A stretch of 64,000 nucleotides of DNA, taken from contig NC_049990.1 of assembly GCF_000003815.2 (NCBI RefSeq), positions 5,713,451 through 5,777,450 of the forward strand, written 5' to 3'. A program made the translations under genes and the position numbers. The notes beneath the pieces are model-generated. The model was not told the origin of the DNA. It searched no databases and saw only the letters and a program-made list of their open reading frames with translations. Of the stretch, positions 31,922 through 42,304 are shown piece by piece (the first letter of the stretch is position 1; the number at the start of each line of letters is the position of its first letter). This DNA is from Branchiostoma floridae (Eukaryota; Chordata; Leptocardii; Amphioxiformes; Branchiostomatidae).

Positions 31922-31991
31922 CAGGTGAGCTCAGGTGAACCCCCAGGTGCGACAGGTGAGACCCCAGGTGACACGCCGGACGTGACAGGTG
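31922..31991. promoter_or_regulatory. Cluster of six CAGGTG E-boxes
   Basis: CAGGTG occurs at 31922, 31932, 31944, 31953, 31965 and 31986, all in the same orientation within 70 bp. CAGGTG is bound by Snail/ZEB-type repressors and E-proteins. Tandem decay of a short GC-rich repeat could also create it. Confidence 0.4.
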
Positions 31992-32107
31992 AGGCGGCGG
32001 AATGTCCAGTTCTGCTGGAGCCGCGGTTTGAACTGGCCGAAAGGACGTCATGATTGGATGAATGGTGAAAGATGATTGTAACCACCGTGACTAGAACGGC
32101 GATTTCG
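31984..32107 (+). repeat. ~120-bp direct repeat, left copy
   Basis: GACAGGTGAGGCGGCGGAAT onward, including AAGGACGTCATGATTGGATG, recurs at 33543-33658 with few substitutions and a ~9-bp indel. Confidence 0.9.
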
Positions 32108-32175
32108 GCTGGAAATGGGGTTCTTAGATTAGTTCTTTCAAATTGGGACGTAAAAGACGGCGACCCCGTTCATAG

Positions 32176-32250
32176 ATATATATGAAAGAAAGACGTTTAT
32201 TGTACATTGATGCTGTAACAAGCTAAGTACAGGTCGTAGCGATATGGTGT
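32176..32250 (-). mobile_element. Retroelement 3' tail (minus)
   Basis: GAAAGACGTTTATTGTACAT followed by AACAAGCTAAGTACAGGTC matches the ends at 28207 and 30092. Confidence 0.5.
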
Positions 32251-32384
32251 AATATTTATATAAGGAATGTTATCTTACTACATCTTCGGAGAGAACATTT
32301 ATTTCTCTCGACGTGTATTAAGTACAGTCCATAATAGATTGACACTCACCCTACCTTACTTGGGTTACAATGTTGTTACCTTTG

Positions 32385-32700
32385 CCAGAATGGCTAAGGT
32401 TATGTTTTAGGCTTGTGAGTCTGTGTGTCTGTCTGTCTGTCTGTCTGTCTGTGTGTTAACAGTATAACTCAAGAAGCCTTTGATGGATCCCAATAATATT
32501 TGGTAGGTGGGTAGGGGTCGGGAAAACGAAGGTCAAGTTCGATAATTGGCCCCCTAGCGGCTTGCTAAGGTACTGCAGCAAAACCTCAATTTTTTTTGAT
32601 CTCGTGTTCTGGACCTGCTGTGGTTATGATTTTTGAGTGGTAGCTAGCCCTTGGTGCAGAGAGTAAGTGCTTTAAGTTTGGACCCCCTAGCGGCTTGTTT
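32385..32700 (+). repeat. Dispersed repeat with TGTC microsatellite
   Basis: CTAAGGTTATGTTTTAGG, a TCTG/TGTC run (32415-32452), AACTCAAGAAGCC and AAGGTCAAGTTCGATAATTG are seen in order. The same order appears inverted at 36240-36612. Confidence 0.7.
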
Positions 32701-32748
32701 GGAACTGCAGTCGCCGATTTCCTTTCAAACTTTGGACGAGAATAAATC

Positions 32749-33300
32749 GAGAACGTGTTGATGGATCGTCATGGTTTTGGTATGTAGATAGCCCAAGTAA
32801 CAATGTACACAATGGAATACCAATTATGCAAATCAGCAACTAATTTGCATAATTAATGAGGAAAGTTTATAAATCCACTGCATTTCATGATAGGACTTTC
32901 AAACTTGTCACATATATAGATGAGGAAGAGAGAAATATCAATGCATATTGATTATGCAAATGACGGCCTCATTTGCATAATTAATGAGAAAATATAAACG
33001 TGTTGACGGATCGTCATGGTTTTTGGTATGTAGATAGCCAAAGGGAAGACTTACATGATGGAATTATAATTATGCAAATCGACTGCTAATTTGCATAATT
33101 AATGAGAAAAGTTTGTAAATCCACTGCATTCCTTATAGGACTTTCAAACTTCTCACATTTTTCGCTAAGAAAGAAGGAAATATCAATACACATTTATTAT
33201 GCAAATGATGCTTGATACAATTTAATATTATTATGTAAATCTAATCTGCATAGGGATCTAATTTGCATAAGCAATGGCGAAATATTATGAACCAACTCCA
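32749..33300. repeat. ~248-bp tandem repeat rich in inverted octamers
   Basis: ACGTGTTGATGGATCGTCAT recurs at 32749 and ~32998. Each half-unit contains ATGCAAAT followed 10-15 bp later by ATTTGCAT and AATTAATGAG. Octamers: 32826, 32954, 33072, 33199 (forward) and 32843, 32971, 33089, 33261 (reverse). Confidence 0.85.
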
Positions 33301-33542
33301 GGCATATAAAATAAAATGTAATGAGTAACACATTTATGTCTACAGACATCATTCTACATAACAAACCTGGTTTATTTGGCAAAGGTATGTGTTCGTTGAA
33401 CTCTAGTTTGTAGTAAAGTAGGTTAAAGATAAATACTTGGTATGAAGGATCTTCAGGCTTTATCTATAGACGTCAAGTCCGTGTTCGTAAAAGAACCCAA
33501 CACACTTATCGAGAAGCTAAGAGTAGCCTCAGGATCTGAATG

Positions 33543-33658
33543 GACAGGTGAGGAGGTAGAATGTCCAGTTCTGCTGGTTTGAACTGGCCGAAAGGACGTC
33601 ATGATTGGATGAATGGTGAAAGATGATTGTAACAACCGTGTCTAGAGCTGCGATTTCG
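33543..33658 (+). repeat. ~120-bp direct repeat, right copy
   Basis: Second copy of 31984-32107. It keeps only one of the six E-boxes of the left locus. Confidence 0.9.
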
Positions 33659-34027
33659 AAGAGTTGAAGAGAAAGAGTTGAAGAAACCAAAATGCAGAAC
33701 ATCAAGAACAGATCCTCAAGATTTTGCCTCAGAGAAAACTTCGCCATTTTTTTGGCTATGTCATACCATTGTACGGTAAAGTAAATTCAAGAAAGCAAAA
33801 CGACATGGTAATACTGTCTCCAAAAGATGTATAAAACACGAAAAAAAACTTTTGATGGTTTTCGTTTCGTAGTTGTAACAGATCAATGAGACACAATATC
33901 ACATCCAATCCAAAATTTTCTTACCCTTTTCAATGACGTCACATGCAATAAAATCAATGTTTCTACTTTTTTGTTTCACCTCAAGTCCCCCTTTCCTTCT
34001 GATAGTAATAGCTGAGCGAACGTAAAA
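33659..34027. other. No gene seen
   Basis: AT-rich sequence without recognisable content. Confidence 0.45.
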
Positions 34028-34072
34028 CTTTTGATACTATCTTACGCTACCGTAGGATCTGCTTGGAGATTA
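34028..34072. mobile_element. Right half of a CTCCAAGCAG-family MITE
   Basis: TTTTGATACTATCTTACG then GTAGGATCTGCTTGGAGAT and TA. The left half is absent. Confidence 0.75.
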
Positions 34073-34650
34073 GGTACAATCGTGAAAGATGTCCAGAGAC
34101 ACAACAGTAGACGTCATCACACCCAGCCGACATGTCCGCCCCTCTGATGTACCGATTGTTGACACACGGGCCACTACAGCCTTTCACGGCCACAGGATCG
34201 GCTCTCCGCCTCGCATTACTCAGACGTACCTGTTCACACCTGCTGAAAATCTACCTGCACGCCGGCCAGGGGAGCTCAGATCAGGTGCTCTTCCGGTCTC
34301 CGCCTGCCTCCTGTGATAGATGAACGACAGGTGTGGCGAAGACAGGTCAACTGGTCAGGGGTTCGGTTCCCGTCTAAGTGTTAACAAACATTCGCAGTGG
34401 GCGGGCGGGTAAAGAAGACAAAGTCATACGTCGATGAAGGTTGGACATCCAGGTAGTAAGATATGCCAAAACGCAGCTACTCAAGCAACTGGATATGATT
34501 TTGGAAACTTTTAGACATCCTTTCAGCGTCTTACGTCAGTGACACTTGAGTAGCTACTTTGGGGCGTAAGACAAAGCCATCTTGTGTTTCCCCGTCATTG
34601 CACACGTACAAGTGTGCTTCGGACGACTTTAATCATTTAATGATCTGGCT
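34073..34650. other. No supported gene
   Basis: Two overlapping + frames (34089-34316 and 34132-34323) over mildly GC-rich sequence shadow each other. No domain is recognisable. Confidence 0.35.
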
Positions 34651-34745
34651 TTCTCTCCTTCTTTCTTTTTCTTCCTTGTTTTCTTTCTTTCTTTCTTTCT
34701 CTCTCTTCTCCCTCCTCCTTCTTTCTCTCCCTCTCTTCCTTGCGT
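34651..34745. repeat. CTTT/CTCC-rich low-complexity tract
   Basis: Polypyrimidine microsatellite of TTTC and CTCC units. Confidence 0.95.
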
Positions 34746-35457
34746 TATTCATTGCACTTTCTGTCTATCCCCTTTCCTGCCTATTTCTTTTGCTTCTCTG
34801 TACTATCTGTTCATTTGCTTCTTGGCAGTGCGTGTCATATTGGCCATGACTGTGAAGAGAGAGATGAACAGTAGTAACGGACAGATGATGTTGACTAGAC
34901 TACGTTCATACACGTGCATTTATAAATGCTAAGTAATGCATGTGTAAGATGATCATGATGATGGTGGTGAATGCATGTGTAACAGTTATCATATTAGTAT
35001 ATATGTAAGTGTTATTATAAGAATGGAGCAGGTGTTTATGACTGTTACTGAGAAGTGGTGAAGCAGACAAGAAACACGTGTTCACTGTAAAGTAGTTTTT
35101 CACACACGCATAAGATCATAATCTCCAAGGGGTTAAAATCTTGATAAAATCTTTAAAAAAACTATATTTTCCATGGCCATAATGGTGAAAGCTAGAAACG
35201 TGTGAATTGATATCTGCCAATCATCTTTACTTATTAGAAAACAATTGTTGTTGTCTAATAAAAAATCATCTTTCGTTATAACTTCATTCTTTCATAATTT
35301 ATTACTGCGAATGTCAAGGACGGTGAAAATGACAGGGAAGACATCTTAGCACACACAGGAACATTCACACACACACACACGTGCACAGACACAACTGGGC
35401 ACAAAGAAAGGAACGTATATATAGGCACCATGGTAACTTTTTGAGTACTTTTTAGAG
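34746..35457. other. No gene seen; CA repeat at 35370
   Basis: AT-rich with ACACACACAC near 35369-35382. GATGATGATGG near 34955. No gene evidence. Confidence 0.45.
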
Positions 35458-35668
35458 TACTCATAACAAATCTAGTCTTACGTAAGAACTTTTAAAAAAC
35501 TCTCTGTGTGAGAGAACATGGTTACATTATTACCATAGCGTTTTACAATGGTTCAGCAAATGCAACATGTTTTTACTCATAACAAATCTAATATTACGTA
35601 AAACTGAAAAACCGTGTGCTTGAGAGCATGGTTACATATTACCATAGCGTTTTACAGTGCAACAGGTA
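35458..35668. repeat. Tandem duplication, two ~110-bp units
   Basis: TACTCATAACAAATCTAGTC and TTACCATAGCGTTTTACA recur at 35458-35570 and 35573-35668. Confidence 0.85.
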
Positions 35669-36239
35669 AGTTTTGTTGGACAGACGAACAGGAAGTCTTG
35701 CCAATTATAATGTCAGGAACCCAGATGAAGGCAGTTCGTACGTTGAACGTCATGGTGGGACTTGTTCTTCACATGTCCGCCATCCCGTGGGCGCAACACC
35801 TGGAAATTACGTAAACGTGTTATTCCTATTTTCATTGCTCCATTGAAGGAACATGATGCTCCGCTGTACCACCGAGACTTATGTAATACGACCTCTCGTT
35901 TCCACTCTACGTATGGTCTCAACAAAAAGGTCAGTTGTTCTCCCCAGACGTTTCTTTACGTCAGTGTGTGGGTTCATGGCGTTGGAGATACAGATAGGGA
36001 TTGACAATAGCAAATGCATGTGATTACAACACTATAAAATCTAGATATGACCCCGTATAAAACTTTTTTTTCATCCTGGACTGCCAAGTCCAAATGCTGT
36101 TACTAGTGTACCTTCCTTTACTTGTCTCTGTCAGTTTTAATTTCCATCTTCCATAGGTGATGAGTAGTTGATATAACTGATTTGCTTAAGTGCACCAATT
36201 TACATCACTTACTGTATGTTCCAAGAACTATCTACCACT
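35669..36239. other. No supported gene
   Basis: An 80-codon + frame (35762-36004) carries no recognisable domain and has stops upstream. Confidence 0.35.
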
Positions 36240-36612
36240 TAGAATTAGCACCACAGTATGTCCAGAAAAGAATATAGCAAAACCGGACGTTTTGCCGTAC
36301 CGTAGAAAGCCACTAGGAGGACTATTATCGAACTTGACCTTCTTTTTCGAAGAGGTTTCAATCACTCACTCACGTACCAATTATAATCATAACGATACAT
36401 CGGCAAGTTCTTGAGTTATTTTGACTACAAATACACGGACAGACAGACATACATGTACAGACACCCGCGTACCCATAATGATATCAATCCATCCAGAACT
36501 TCAAATATGCCGACCACAAATTAATACACAGACAGACGGATAGACAGACAGACAGATTGACAGCCAGATAACCAGGACCTAAAACATAACCCTCTTAGCG
36601 AAGTTATAGCAG
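36240..36612 (-). repeat. Inverted copy of the 32.4-kb dispersed repeat
   Basis: GAACTTGACCTTC, GCAAGTTCTTGAGTTATTTT, ACAGACAGACA runs and CCTAAAACATAACCCTCTTA are the complement, in reverse order, of blocks at 32385-32600. Confidence 0.65.
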
Positions 36613-36659
36613 AGAATAGCCGGAAAGATGCTGGTGATATCTAAGAGCCTGGTGGTACT

Positions 36660-37010
36660 GCATCGCCAGGTGGCGCTCGTTATAAGACGCGTCACAACAT
36701 CGAAGTTAAAATGGCGGCCTGTTGTTCCTGACAGTGGAGTCAACAAGTCGTTATGTATAAATGTCGTCTGTGGCAGTTGTCAGGAGTGGGGTTAACTATG
36801 CCAGGCCGCCGTGTTGGGGGCGGTAATACGCCGTTTCATCCCAGAAAATTACCGTCTCGCACGGACGTACCACCTGCCAAGGTCACCAGAGGTCACGGAT
36901 GAGCGGCGTTGCCACTTGTAATTATGATCTGCCAGGCCTGCAATTATCCAGTCCATCCCGGCAGAACGCATCGTTGTCGTACGATATTTCTAGCTGACTC
37001 ATTCTAAGAT
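36660..37010. promoter_or_regulatory. GC-rich island with perfect DR4 element
   Basis: AGGTCA-CCAG-AGGTCA at 36880-36895 is a perfect direct repeat with 4-bp spacing, the class bound by thyroid-hormone/LXR-type receptors with RXR. CACCTG lies at 36871-36876, and TAATTATGATCT and CAATTATCC follow. No coding frame or repeat is seen. Confidence 0.4.
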
Positions 37011-38540
37011 CTGTACCACAAGGAAAGGTACACCGTGAACATGAAGGGTTGATTTGTGGGGGCCGTGTCAAAGGTCACCCAAAGTTACTCCTGAAGCGAC
37101 CTCGCGACATAGATACCCGTCAATCATTCAGGATAAAGAAATTATGCAGGGTCTTGATTTGTAAACAAAGCCAACGACACAATAAAAGAAAGGACCCGTG
37201 TACCTTTTAGTGACTAGTCAGTTTTGTTGGGTGAATGAAGTCATGTTGATTTTACTTTTAATAGTCCCTTTATTTACCCGTTTTGTCGGACCGTCGGTCG
37301 AAACAATATCGCCATTGTTGGGCCAGGGTTATTTTTGGAGAGGTCAAATTTAAACGTTGTAAATTACAATCTAGACGTTTGAGTTCAAATAGTTAAAAAA
37401 TGTGCCCCATGGCACCAGCTTGTCAAGTGTCTTATTATATGTAGTCTACTAAGCAAAACTGGTTTGTTCAGTCATTGTTGATCCTGGAAAAGATCCGAGA
37501 ACACTGAGTTTATATTAGAGCAAGCAGGTTTAGATAAACCATTCTAAACTTCTTTGGGTATATAATGATAATAAAAGAAAGAAATCACCCAACTTCAATT
37601 ACAGGAAATGTTGTCGTAGGTTATGTACGTTTTCTGCAGCAAGGGGCATTGAAACAAGACATAAAAACTTGTTTTTAATCAAGATACTTAAAAAGGACAA
37701 GTAACTCTTAAAAAAACAGTTTTTGCTTGGAAAATTCACCTTTATAAGAGAGTGTTAACCTGTAAATGCAAACCCTGATTGGACTATGATATAGTACTTA
37801 AAGAGAGACAAGATGTGAAACTGAATATATGAATATATAGCCAGTTTTGCTAAGCCGGTTTTGTATATCATTTTTTTATGAAGTTTTCTGCAAGTAGTCT
37901 AAAAGAAAATGTCGACAGTCAATGTTCCCTTATATCACAGCCCGCTTCGAAAAAATGTACACATTCGGCGACGCTATATTTGTGATATTGGCGAATTTGG
38001 TTTGTATGCAAATGTTAACGTTATTCGACAACTGTCTGTAACATAAATCCATACATATTTACTCATTTTCCCCCAGAATTTATTGAACTTCCCACATCAT
38101 CACTGAGTAAACACATGACAACTCTGGATGGAGGTAATACGTATAAAACGGACAGGTAAAGTCACAAGATAACTAATCCCACCAGCTGTTACTTTAATAT
38201 GTGTAATCGCATTTTCTCCAGTACATTTAAACATTTACTTATGCATCTTCAACCGGAACTTCACTTCCAATTCTACCGTATCCACCACTTAGACACCGCA
38301 AAAATGACTATCATTTCGCATCTAATTATAATGTCGTGGTTTTCCCGCCAAAACCTTGTCGGAAGAGGTCCTTGAAGTCAAGGACAAGGTCATGTCAGGT
38401 TTTGAATTACACTCTCTCACGCTGGACAGCTGGTTTTGCTGTGGGGAGGGGGGGGGGGGTGGTGAGAACAGAACTGCTATTGTTGATAACACCGACTTGT
38501 TCCTAGTCTACATGGACAGGTGTTCCTATCCAGAAAAAAA
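37011..38540. other. No gene seen
   Basis: AT-rich. AGCAAAACTGG near 37452 and CCAGTTTTGCT near 37842 are complementary and could be ends of an unrecognised element, but the arms are only ~11 bp. A G-run is at 38443-38459. Confidence 0.4.
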
Positions 38541-38613
38541 TAAGCTAATATGACGGCCCTTCGGTGTAACACACCAGCTTCACAGACACACGGCGGGGCA
38601 GCAGCTGGTTATA
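38541..38613 (-). mobile_element. 3' UTR of the non-LTR element
   Basis: CCAGCTGCTGCCCCGCCGTG and GTGTTACACCGAAGGG match 43117-43190. Confidence 0.75.
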
Positions 38614-38825
38614 TTACACTGAACGACCCGTCACACCTAATTTCTGCACATCTATCTGCAAGCGTTCTTTAAAACTATCCAGAGAAGATACCCCTGCTGT
38701 TCTTGGTGATAGCAAATTCCACTCTACGATAGTTCTGCACAAATTTTTGAACACATCCATCCTAGGTTGGTAACTCTGGTACTTGAAGGCATGGCTGTTT
38801 CTTCTTCTTTTTTTGAGCTGGTATT
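38614..38825 (-). pseudogene. Non-LTR reverse transcriptase C-terminal fragment
   Basis: The minus-strand frame ends in a stop at 38614-38616 and is open for ~70 codons. It reads ...SHAFKYQSYQPRMDVFKN, then EWNLLSP and SSLDSFKERLQID. The spacing (F/Y-rich strand, W-N-x-L-P-like block, then S-L-D-x-F-K-x-R-L) is the usual C-terminal signature of L2/CR1/Jockey-type reverse transcriptases. An in-frame stop at about 38827 and the absence of upstream domains show a 5'-truncated copy. Downstream (38541-38613) is the family's 3' UTR with TGGTGTGTTACACCGAAGGG; the same UTR is at 43117-43190 on +. Confidence 0.7.
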
Positions 38826-38973
38826 AGAAACTTGTCAGTCTGTACGTTCCCCAGTTTATTTATCGTCCTATATCCCTGACCCAGTGATTCGTCTTCCCTT
38901 CTTTTTTCTTGTAAGTTCAAAGAATTTCGGTTACAAGATCTTACGACATATTACATCACGGTTCTAACGTAGT

Positions 38974-39055
38974 GTCTACCAGACCCCACAGGTTGCCGGA
39001 TAAATAGTAGAAATTTGCCAAATAGACGGAGGAGTACAGTTTGTGACTTAGGGAA
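38974..39055. mobile_element. CTCTACCAG-family MITE fragment
   Basis: GTGTCTACCAGACCCCACAG, AGTAGAAATTTGCCAAATAG and GAGGAGTACAGTTTGTGAC match the left half of the family. Confidence 0.65.
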
Positions 39056-39299
39056 GGGGAACATAACCTTTTCGTGGACAATTATTCCTATTTTTGCCGA
39101 ATTCTAAGATCTGTAGGAGGGACCGGTGGAGCTGGTTTTAATGCACAGTTTTGCTAAGAAGTGGAGAACAATTTTCTTAAGATGTTCCCAGACTGGATCG
39201 ATACCACAGTCTCACGGCACCGGGGATAATGATGATGATGACTTGAAGTGTTTTAAGTCGAAGGCGCCGTGAATTATTGGTTTAGTCTTGATGGTCCCT

Positions 39300-39705
39300 G
39301 GTAATAACGCGTGAAATCGTACTCCAGTCTTATCAAAGAAAAAAAAACGATAAGGAGATGTTAATATTCCCTTTTCCATTGCAATATATAAAAGTTTATT
39401 CAAATCGTTTTGTAACACATGTACAAAATGTATAAATGTATCAGAAATGCCATAGGTCTCGTTGTGACAGATATTGATAAAATGATATATTAGAAGTATA
39501 TGTAGCCATCTATTTTGCCTTCGCCAGTACTAGTCATCTCACAGAAAAAAAAAGACAAAACGATAGGAAGAGGGAAAGATACCTCCTCGAATCGTGATGT
39601 ATAAAAGTTTGTTAATATCGCTTTTGTAACACATAGTATTAGAAATGTCTCGTTATTTTTGACAGCAGATATCAATATAATGATACATTAGAAGTAGTAT
39701 CTATT
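39300..39705. repeat. Tandem duplication, two ~200-bp units
   Basis: ATATAAAAGTTTATTCAAAT / TGTATAAAAGTTTGTTAATA, then TTTTGTAACACAT, CAGAAATG and AATGATATATTAGAAGTA, recur at about 39325 and 39540. Confidence 0.75.
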
Positions 39706-40823
39706 TTCGGCCTACCCCAAAATTACTAACCCAAAAATAACAAGATAATCTCCACCTGTCCGTACATGAAGAAGCGAGAAGCTGAACCTACACATGTCAG
39801 TATACATTAGTCACTGCTGATATATAGTAAGATATAACACATTCATATGTCACAGTATTTGTAATTTTGCTTCTTCACCATGGCATGTACACGTACAACA
39901 AAGACCTTTCATCCATTCAACGACTAGCAGTATAGTGTTCTGACACCACTTCGGTTGAATCAAGGGGGTTCTCTCAAGAACGAACTCAGTTCGAATGGTG
40001 TCCATGCAGTTTGAAGACGTTGACGTCCTAGCGGTGTTCACAAGTACTGCAGACACACCAAATGTCGGGGACCGCCAGGTCATTGTTGGGACTGCCTGTT
40101 GCAGACAGGTGATCGGTATTCCTGCCTTCCTGTGCATCTAGGCGTTTCCTTCGTGCATTAGAAGCTCTTACCCGATAAGGACAGTTGATAAGACCCCAGG
40201 AAAATGTGGTGAAACGTAACCCACCTACCCTCAAGGGATTGCATGAGTCACCCTAAGATAGTTTTAAGACATCTTCAGTCAGGTGGGAGTGTGGGCATGG
40301 TTGCAAGGATTTTCGTTAAGACGTTTGCGATGTCTCGCTACCTGGATACGCGCCACTGAAAAAAGGGGATTTCACGATCGCATATCGTTCAGAAGTATTG
40401 GAATAATCCTTGTGTGGTAATAATGCACAGAGAACTCTGGAACTGTGGAATGTAGATTTGTGTAGATAAAACAAAAGAAAACGAAGAAAGATGGGAAAGG
40501 AAAAATATATATAAGAAAGACATGAGTAATAAGAATGGAATAGTGCCGATAGTAAGTTAGGAAAAGAGGGACTTTCACTTTATTTCGATCCACAATTAGC
40601 TTCACATTTCACCAACCAGTCCGTATATAAGATGAGAAAGATGAAAAATAGCTGAGAGAGGTACTTTATAAAGAAAACAGCAGGGATCTTTCTGATAAGT
40701 TGTTAGAAAGAAAGATGGAACAGGTGTGGAGAAGTGTAGTTGTAATCACGTTAACATCGCTGAGAGAAGTTGTGGAGTCATTTGTCTTCGTGTTGTTTGT
40801 GTGTGCCGTTCTCTCAGCTTGCC
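39706..40823. other. No supported gene
   Basis: Minus-strand frames at 39850-40234 (two overlapping, 68 and 95 codons) have no recognisable domain. The remainder is AT-rich. Confidence 0.35.
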
Positions 40824-41019
40824 TAGCCTCCACCAGGCTTTCCTATGGAGGTGCGTAGATCGTAGAAATCGACCAAAAATAGGGAAATCGGCCAGGGGAG
40901 TCAGTCCACGCTAGGGTTAGCATTTCCCCTTCGGAGCCGACCAACTCCTCTGGTAGCAAAACTCACCCGGCAAATTATTCTCCCTATCATAGCCAGCGTA
41001 GTCAGTCTGGTAGAGACTA
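40824..41019. mobile_element. TA-flanked CTCCACCAGGC MITE
   Basis: Left end GCCTCCACCAGGCTTTCC, right end CAGTCTGGTAGAGAC. TA lies at 40824-40825 and 41018-41019. The interior CAGGGGAGTCAGTCCACG / CGACCAACTCCTCTGG is partly palindromic. Confidence 0.75.
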
Positions 41020-41024
41020 CAGCC

Positions 41025-41248
41025 TAGTCTCTATCAGACTCCGGCCTGGCCGAATAGTAATAGGGGAATTTGGCCAAGTTAGGAATAAAAGTCTGGTAGG
41101 AGTTAACCTCCATGGCATAGGAGTGAACTGACCGGCAGCTGGATGGACTGCAAAAGACTGACTCAAAACCCATAGTAACTTATTTGTCCCTATGTGGCCG
41201 AATTCTTCTCTTTTTTTAAATTCATCTGACACATCTGCCTGGAGACTA
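41025..41248 (+). mobile_element. Hybrid MITE (CTCTATCAG left, CTGGAGAC right)
   Basis: Starts GTCTCTATCAGACTCCGGCC and ends ACACATCTGCCTGGAGAC with flanking TA. It pairs the left end of the CTCTACCAG family with a right end like the CTCCAAGCAG family. An inverted copy is at 42075-42304. Confidence 0.75.
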
Positions 41249-41256
41249 ACTACAGA

Positions 41257-41408
41257 TAGTCTCTACCAGACTCCCACCTGGCCGAATAAGGGGACTTTGG
41301 CCAAATTAAGGAATAAAATAAAGCCACGTAGGAGTTGATTGGCTTAGGAGTGTTTTCTGTCTTATTTGGCCAATTTTTCCAGCGACCTGTGGAGCCTGGT
41401 AGAAGCTA
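41257..41408. mobile_element. CTCTACCAG-family MITE, internally deleted
   Basis: GTCTCTACCAGACTCCCACC at left and GTGGAGCCTGGTAGAAGC at right, with TA at 41257-41258 and 41407-41408. Confidence 0.8.
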
Positions 41409-41740
41409 AAGTACAGACACAATGACAGACTGCCTATCTCATAGCGGTGCGGAACAGCACATTCCCTCAGGATCGTCTGACGATAATTTTCCCGCTCGAA
41501 CACTTCCCCCGGTGTCTTATTTGGCCAATTTTTTAGTATTTTTCTAGCGACCTGTGGAGCCTGGTAGAGACTAAACTACAAACACAATGACAGACTGTCT
41601 ATGTATTTTTCCAGCGCCCTGTGGAGCCTGGTGGAGGCTAGTAAACTACAGACAGACTGCCTATCTCCCAGCACACTCCCACAGGACCCCGTCTGACGAT
41701 AGTTTCCCGCTCCAACACTTCCCCCGGTGCCTCCTCCGCG
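41409..41740. repeat. Local duplication of MITE right end plus flank
   Basis: GCGACCTGTGGAGCCTGGTA plus ACTACAGACACAATGACAGA occurs around 41380, 41550 and (diverged) 41610. CGTCTGACGATA then AACACTTCCCCCGGTG occurs at 41474-41513 and 41690-41730. Confidence 0.8.
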
Positions 41741-41980
41741 CGCCAGGTCGTCTGCAGGACCACACCTGGTGGCGGGAGCGGAGACATCGCGTCGCCAGCC
41801 GCCTTACGTCGCCAGGAATCTCCCGGCTGCATCAGCCGCAGGGGACGGATAGCGGGGCTGGGGGCCAGCCGACCAGGCAGCCGGAAACGATTCGGGAATC
41901 CTCGCTAATCCTCGTAAGCCCACCGGCAAATGGCGATGCGGAGGCGATCGCGTTCATTCAGTGCCCGGAGTGACCTATGA
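41741..41980. promoter_or_regulatory. GC-rich noncoding patch
   Basis: Strongly GC-rich, with overlapping frames on both strands but no domain. CACACCTGGTGG and TAATCCTCG motifs are present. Regulatory function is conjecture. Confidence 0.2.
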
Positions 41981-42074
41981 TTGTGTGTTCTTGCTGGTAT
42001 CTAGACGACATGTTGATGTGGTACTTTGAGTCACAACTGTTTTGCTGGCAGCTGGTAGAAACGTCTTGCTTTGC

Positions 42075-42304
42075 TAGTCTTCAAGCAGATGTGTCAGCTG
42101 GATGAATAAAGGAGAGGAACCTTGCCAAATAGGGACAGATAAGTTGCCATGGGATTTCAGCCAGTCTTTTGCAATCTATCTTGACAGCTATCTATCCGTC
42201 GACTGGTCACTTCACTCCCAGGCAAATTAACTCCTACTAGGCGTTTATTCCTAACTTGGCCAAATTCCCCTATTACTATTCGGCCAGGAGTCTGGTAGAG
42301 ACTA
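42075..42304 (-). mobile_element. Inverted copy of the hybrid MITE
   Basis: GTCTTCAAGCAGATGTGTCA at left; GGAATAAACGCCTAGTAGGA-type sequence and GGCCAGGAGTCTGGTAGAGAC at right. It is the complement of 41025-41248 with scattered differences. Confidence 0.8.

Noticed and set aside
37449-37860. ~400-bp element with AGCAAAACTGG / CCAGTTTTGCT ends
   Set aside because: Arms are only ~11 bp, no target duplication is visible and no second copy exists in the window.
39850-40234. Minus frames as a possible exon
   Set aside because: Two frames overlap, no family is recognisable and splice sites are unconvincing.
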